From Hetaerina americana (lineage: Eukaryota; Arthropoda; Insecta; Odonata; Calopterygidae): a stretch of DNA of 64,000 bases. The notes under the pieces are model-generated. The model ran no database searches and was not told the DNA's origin. It worked only from the letters and a program-made list of their open reading frames with translations. The position numbers and the translations under genes are program-made. Positions 58,325-64,000 of the stretch are shown here, in pieces (the first letter of the stretch is position 1; each line of letters starts with the position of its first letter). The stretch is taken from contig JAKTNV010000003.1 in assembly GCA_022747635.1 (NCBI GenBank), positions 13,510,911 through 13,574,910 of the forward strand, in the 5' to 3' direction.

Positions 58325-58770
58325 TAATTATTAGGTAGACCAGCGTTTCAAGTACATTTTAGATGGTTACAGACTAAACAACTACACATTTCTTTCTCTC
58401 TGCTAACAAGACAAAACTTGACACTCGACACTGAATTCTAGTACCCCTTCCTCGCTTGCCTATAACAGTCTTTAGCATTCCATCACCCATCAAGATAGTC
58501 TGCACTCACCTTTCCTTTGGATCGCTGCCAACAGTCCCCTCTCCTCTTACATAATACTAAGTACTTCTGCGTTTATTTTCCTATCTGTTCATTTCACCTT
58601 TCCCAATCTTCTCCACACCCACAATTCAAAAATCTTTGTCTATCATGTCGTTTCAACGACCATGTTTCCGCATCGAAAAAAACATGATCCATCGAAAAGT
58701 TTTCACCAACCTTTTTTTAACATTCTTACTCAACGTCTCTGTTATCAACTATAGAAGAGAACGTAAACTC
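58325..58770 (-). mobile_element. LINE-A retrotransposon fragment, 3' part
   Basis: The plus strand begins TTATTAGGTAGACC then ATTTTAGATGG, a diverged antisense 3' end, and then follows the family body: CCCCTTCCTCGCTTGCCTA, GTCTTTAGCATTCCATC, CATTTCACCTTTCCCAATC, ACCATGTTTCCGCATCG, CATTCTTACTCAACGTCTC. It is collinear with the copies at 42690 and 45949 and has no intact frame. Confidence 0.8.
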
Positions 58771-59429
58771 TAAATTTATATGGGATGTTGAAAAAGTCAT
58801 CGCCCGAACGTCACGAGTTGTTCTTCGGCAGTGCGGGATGCGCTAACGTCATTGCGACTCTGGAAACTTCGAAATGTGCTTACCAATCCGGTAAATGGAC
58901 CGCAAATGCTTAATTCTCCACCTGGGTTACAATCGAATGTATTCGAAGGTCCCCGGATCATGGGTTCTTGTACCCACCATCCGAAAATCTGCTTATTTTG
59001 AGAAAACCAAATACTTGAGAAATGAGGCCAATTCAATTATATAATGCGAATGGACCTAATCATCACAGTCGCCTCAAATAATAGTACCTTGTTTGAGTTA
59101 CATTTTTAAAGATAGCTCTTCCTTCCACAGTAGAAAGAGAGACAAAGAAAGATATGCACTTGAAATGAGCTTTGCGTCTCTAGAATAAAAAATGCCTAGA
59201 TACAGAAACTTACACCATTATCCTTAGTCTGCAACTCCGCTAAGGCACAAACGTTGCAAGCACGGAAAAATACTATTGATTTTTCACGCTACCATTCAGC
59301 AATTGTCAATACGTTACGAGCCGGAACGTTCAAGATATCTCCCGCAAACAGGGAAATCAGCCTCATTACGCTACTGAGACGCAGAGAGAACCTGGGGTGG
59401 TGACAACACGTTAAAGTACCGTCAAGGCA
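58771..59429. other. Non-coding stretch, no gene seen
   Basis: A minus-strand open frame at 58797-59036 (79 codons, contains FGWWVQEPMIRGPSNTFD) is not low-complexity, but I recognise no family and see no splice-site pair. It might be a decayed transposon or an exon, and it is not called. Confidence 0.35.
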
Positions 59430-60090
59430 TACGCGATCTCCACCACGCATTCCGGTGAACTCGAAGGAAGGGGAAATTCAAAGAGGCCGAGGAATGGGCG
59501 TCACGGTATGGATGCCATCGAACGCGCGGCCTCGCCACCCTTGGGTACATTACGCTCCTCAACTTCTCTCGCCGGCAAAGTCAGATACACCGACCGCTTT
59601 GTTGAACCAGATACCTGCAGGTCTAGTCAGTATTCATGGCTCGGGGGTTGCGGGGGGGGGGGGGGAAGACTTAGGCTGCGCGGGGTGGGCCGGTGGAATC
59701 GGAGTGCCGAGGTCAAGGCTCCGTCTGCTACGCTTCCACTGGATCGGAACCGATTCATTAGGGTCCCTTAGGGCGTCGTGGGATCCCTTTCATTCCGTCG
59801 CCGTCTCTTTCCGCCGTCCGCGTCGGGGAAGAGGATGCCGCCGCCGCCGAGCGATTGGTAACGAGATCCAAGCGCAGTGAAGAATGAAGGGAATGGAGCA
59901 AGCGAGGGGGAGAAAAAAATGACTCGGTCAATCCACTGAGGGGTGGGGAGAGCGTAACGGGGGGGAAGAAGGGATGACTCTGGGCACCACCGGGGGGGGG
60001 GGGGGGAGAAGGGGATGGCAGAAGCGGAACAGGATAGTCGAAGGTCCTCCGCGGTGTGGGACGGCTTCCCTCGTCCCGAGTTTCCAGGAC
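59430..60090. repeat. G-run island
   Basis: CpG-rich with uninterrupted runs of 14 G (59652-59665) and 15 G (59992-60006), plus a G8 run near 59959. Polymerase slippage and G-quadruplex formation are likely. Frames on the plus strand are low-complexity. Confidence 0.6.
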
Positions 60091-61639
60091 GAAAAAATAG
60101 TTTTATTTCAGAAATGAGGAATTGACTCTGTCGTCAGAATTTAAAACACGATGAAAAATGGGATACTGAATAAAATACTTTAAAGAGAAACGGTGAATGC
60201 AGTAGGGTTGAGAGCAACGTCAATTTCTATAAGTAATGAGAGATATAATTGTAAAACTCGCACTTCTCCACTCATGCCCGCTCTTCCTGAAGTAATTATT
60301 TGACCTCTCCACATAAAATAACGTAGATAACCTCTCCAAATAAAATATTTAGACTGCCTAAATACAAGAATGGCAAAAGCGGACTATAATAAATACAAAA
60401 ATGTCTTTTTTCTGTTCCCAGATACTGATGAAAGACCTGAAATTAATTATTTTTTGTAAAGAGTCGCATACGATAAATGTATGATAGCGCAAAATGGTAG
60501 GACAATCCTTTCCTATATTTTTTGTACAGACGAAAAAAACGACAACATATTTTAAGTCTATAACGACCGAAGAGTCTTGTTCAAACTTCAATAACATTGT
60601 CCTATTGACAATGTTATGTCTTTTTCATAATAAAATATGGTTGAGCCGGAAGTTTACAACGTCAACATCCACTGCAGAAGAAAAGAGGGACTATGAAGAG
60701 AGTAATAACGTTCTCAGTTCAGAGAGGACCAAAGGCACCATTTTCCGAACCTTCATACCCACGTATGCATTCACATTTCAATTATCTACTTTCCTTCATA
60801 GCTTATTTGCCTCTCTGATTGGTACCTGAATGTGATGAGCCTATTAAGATTACACCTTGAAATTTGCCGGAAACGCATTCCAATCACAGCCACCAATAAT
60901 GGAATTCACCGACAAATAAACAGGAAATGCTGTTAACTTCACTTTATTTTATCCACAAAAGGTCAATTCTTAACATTTACATATCCTCAGGAAATGAGGA
61001 AAGGATTCTTGACGCATGAATGGACTAAAGGTGATCCTTCCGCGAAAAGGCAACAGGAAAAGAAGAGGATGAGAATTCGAAGAATAAGCACGGCAGCACC
61101 TCCACGGATACGTATTCAATTCACGACTAGATGCCCTTCTTTGAGCTCGATAGAGGTGGTTGGTATATTGCTAATATGGAAGAGATAGGAGGAGAACTCA
61201 ATCGAAGAACGAAGGAGCCTGAACTCAACCAATAAAACACGGCACGGTAATCAAATATAATACCAACTAGACAGATTTTTGAAAGATTTTTATCTTCGAT
61301 TTTTGGGAAAGGACAGCACGCTTCAAACCACGACTAAAATCAAGCAATAATATTATTTCTTGTTTTATGATAATGGTTAAGGCAAACATTAATGTTCATA
61401 GTATAATTGCAAAGAAATTCAATTAATTCACTGCTGAACAATATTTCGCAATTGAGTCGTCAGCGATCGGTTGCACAGATAAGTAGCTTCATGTGATTTA
61501 TAATACGTTCCTGCATCGAGAGACATTTTGTGAGCACAAGTTGAATTTGGCGAAGAAATCCGTTTCATTGACATTAACTCAGTCATTCGACGTAAGTAAG
61601 AGGTTTGGGGCACCGTAATTTCACCGGACGAAAACCTCT
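60091..61639. other. Non-coding stretch, one small hairpin
   Basis: AT-rich. ATAACATTGTC (60591-60601) pairs perfectly with GACAATGTTAT (60607-60617) across a 5-nt loop. The 111-codon plus frame over it is unrecognised. Confidence 0.5.
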
Positions 61640-62900
61640 TTGACGAAAGCGCCGATTATCCCACATCCGCGGCGTTTCTGACGGCCGCAAATTACCCACG
61701 GTACCTCATTATTTACGGAGTGCTCGCTCTTTTCCATGAGCGAATAGCTACTCAAATTTGATGCGGTCGATCCGCAGACACGTCTCCCCGGACGCGATGA
61801 TCACAAAGGCCAATAGCAAGCGTCAGTCTTCCTCGGGAGTTTCCTTTTCATTCGGTATTTCTCTCCTTTTCGCCTCGCGTCGCCAATGATTTTTCTCCTC
61901 TCGATTCTCCCTCCCTCTCTCTTTCGCTTTCTTCCTCTCAGTCCCACTCTCAAATAGTACCCGACACCAAACCCCCTCCTCCCCCCGCTCCGACCCTCCT
62001 CTCCCCCGCACGCCCCAACTCTCGAACCTTCCAACACTCGAAACACGCCCCTCAAACACAAGCACCCTTCTTCCGGGCGCCTTCGATTGATTGCCAATCA
62101 CTGCCCACACACACCCCACCCACCGCCCCCTCCCTCACCGCTCTTCTCCCCTTCCCCCCCACGTCCCGTCCCCCCGGTATAGCATCATCACCCCCTCTCG
62201 ATACTCCCCAACCACATCATCACTCATTTCGCATTCCTCCGCCCGCAAATCCCGCCGCCCGCACGACACTCACGCGCCTGCGCGACCGAAAGAAAGACAG
62301 CCGCTCCTCCCGTAGGGATAACATTTTGAAACGCACGGATAAAAGAGAACCCAGTACAAAAAAACCCACACACCGCAAAAAGGGCAATCATTTCCAAACC
62401 CCTTCCCCGACCCAGAGCCCCCTCCCCCTCTTTAACTCTTCCTCGTCTCCATTTTCCTTTCCTCCTCCCCTCTCGTATAGTATCGCTCGCTCTGTTTTTT
62501 CCTCCTCCTCAGTCCCCACTCACTCACACACCCGATGCCTTCTCCCGTTCTCTTCGTCTTCAGAAGACCGCCAAGGCGTAACGATCCACTTATTCTCTTT
62601 CCTCGCCATGAAGTCCGACGCCTCCTCTCCATTCCGCCTCCCTTCCAACTGCCTCCCCTCCCCGTTCCGAATCCCTCTCGCTCACTCCCTCGAGGTGCCT
62701 TGCCCTCGAGGAAAGGGGAGATGACGGGATGAAGATGCGTGGGAGGGGAAGGACAGGTGCGAGATGGCGAGAGCATGGAAAGACATCCGCGGAGTAATCA
62801 CAAGGGATTCTCCGGGAGGCCGCCGCTACGAAGAATGCGGGGGATAATTTTTAATCTAACTCGGCGTCGCAAGTACACACTCCCATGCCGCCATGATTCC
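61640..62900. repeat. Long pyrimidine-rich island
   Basis: The plus strand is C/T-rich from 61850 to about 62700, the longest strand-biased tract in the window. It then switches to purine-rich at 62705-62780. Serine/proline-rich plus frames and arginine/glycine-rich minus frames are compositional. The tract could form triplex or R-loop structures if transcribed. Confidence 0.55.
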
Positions 62901-64000
62901 GTTCGCGGGACTCCCAACGTGGAGTGACCTCATTGACCTAAAAGAGCTTCCGGTGGCAACCGGTGAATTTCAATCAAGACACGTCTGGATTCAGTTAATT
63001 CGAAATTGATGATAGTGCAACAGATTACGGTATCTCGAAAGGAAATCGGAGTCAACTTGCATAAATCCATGAACTGTGACTTTGATAAAAATAGCGATAG
63101 AAAAACATCATTAAAAAATGACAGAAAAAATCGAGTTTTACCTCTAACCTTGATTGAGCGAATGCTGAAAAATTGAATCTCCTCATTTTTGAATGAATGC
63201 AAGCCTTGTACGCATAAATATCATTTTACGTGAAACACTGCTGCCATATCAATCGCCTTATATTTGATATGAATAAGGAAGCATTTTCTCAGTACAAATA
63301 TCGAAATCGGAAACGTACCTAAGGCAAGTTGGCGATGGAAGTAGGTTCATCATTTATTAGCATCGTGGTACCACGAACGCTGAGGTTTGATTTCTGTCAC
63401 ACGCATGTAATTCAGTTCTCATAGCTTCACAATGATTTCACTCGATGCAAATGGATAATGAGAGCTCAAACTAAGCGACCAAATACCGAAAGAGGCAGAC
63501 ATGAATACAATTGGTTGGAATTTACGAACCCATGCTTCTGGCATGGTAATGCAGGGTTAATGATCATTCAGGAAAGAGCCAAAGCCGATTACTCAGCATG
63601 GAATTGACTTGATGTGAGCTCATGCTGGCATGTAAATTTGAATGCTCTCATCAATACACTCCCGACGGCAGGCGAATTTGATGTCTACTTGACCACGATC
63701 CCGAGTTTGGAATCATTATTTTAAAAAAAAACAAGCTTCGGCAGTACGTAAAACGAAAGTTGATTGTTAAATGCTGGCAAAATATGAAAAAAATGGCTAT
63801 GAAAGAACGGATAGCTATATTTTCCTCATTCTTTTCTGTGCCTACCCATACGACACTGAAAAAAGTAATTTCCTTGCGGCCATCTCCATAGCGTCTTCAC
63901 TGTATTCACGGTCTATTTCGACTTTAAAAGCACGGTAATAAATGATTGAGGGCATTATTCCTTCACGTATACCTAGAAAAAAAAACACTTTTGGTCGATT
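62901..64000. other. Non-coding stretch, no gene seen
   Basis: AT-rich DNA to the window edge. No exon, repeat family or motif is recognised. Confidence 0.5.

Noticed and set aside
1..64000. CRISPR array, prokaryotic operon or viral genome
   Set aside because: No regularly spaced direct repeats with unique spacers, no ribosome-binding-site-linked gene series and no viral protein signatures were seen.

Overview
This 64 kb window reads as nuclear, largely non-coding arthropod DNA, most likely from an insect; I cannot name the species. Four things point there. (1) Several truncated non-LTR retrotransposon (LINE) pieces have typical arthropod reverse-transcriptase C-termini. One carries the KIREIQCRT motif, another WSIVLCGSETWLLRQ. 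(2) A tRNA-derived SINE family with recognisable A and B boxes is present. (3) A Drosophila-type recursive splice signal is present. (4) There is no prokaryotic gene organisation: open frames are short, overlap on several strands and lack recognisable domains. I found no complete protein-coding gene, no genuine tRNA or rRNA gene and no CRISPR array.

Layout. AT-rich stretches alternate with roughly twenty GC- and CpG-rich islands of 0.3-1.3 kb. The islands consist of alternating purine-only and pyrimidine-only blocks, often with runs of 12-15 G or C. Scattered through the window are a repeated LINE family, called LINE-A here, with eight recognisable copies plus one doubtful one. They lie at 8055-8600, 33770-33850, 42690-43275, 45757-45930, 45949-46470, 49241-49785, 56470-56865 and 58325-58770; the doubtful one is 34000-34240. 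A second LINE family, LINE-B, has two 5'-truncated 3' ends at 14229-14656 and 20067-20200. A tRNA-derived SINE family has four copies at 2569-2866, 38206-38436, 43280-43547 and 49814-50103. AT, CA, GA and TAA microsatellites also occur.

The most interesting signals are structural. On the minus strand at 25654|25653 a long pyrimidine tract ending in CAG is followed directly by GTAAGT, a near-ideal recursive splice (ratchet) site. A second GTAAGT lies 66 nt downstream and would define an open 22-codon exon. This suggests that at least part of the window is a long intron of a minus-strand gene. Two weaker minus-strand exon candidates lie at 24897-24940 and 41327-41467. Several perfect or near-perfect short inverted repeats stand out: a 49-bp-arm hairpin at 8893-9001, three consecutive hairpins at 56008-56131, and a sense/antisense/sense LINE rearrangement at 49241-49504. 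They look like template-switch products or structured elements. A degenerate hammerhead-ribozyme-like core lies at 42626-42656.

No pathway can be described because no functional gene could be identified. Everything beyond repeats and splice-like signals is given with low confidence.
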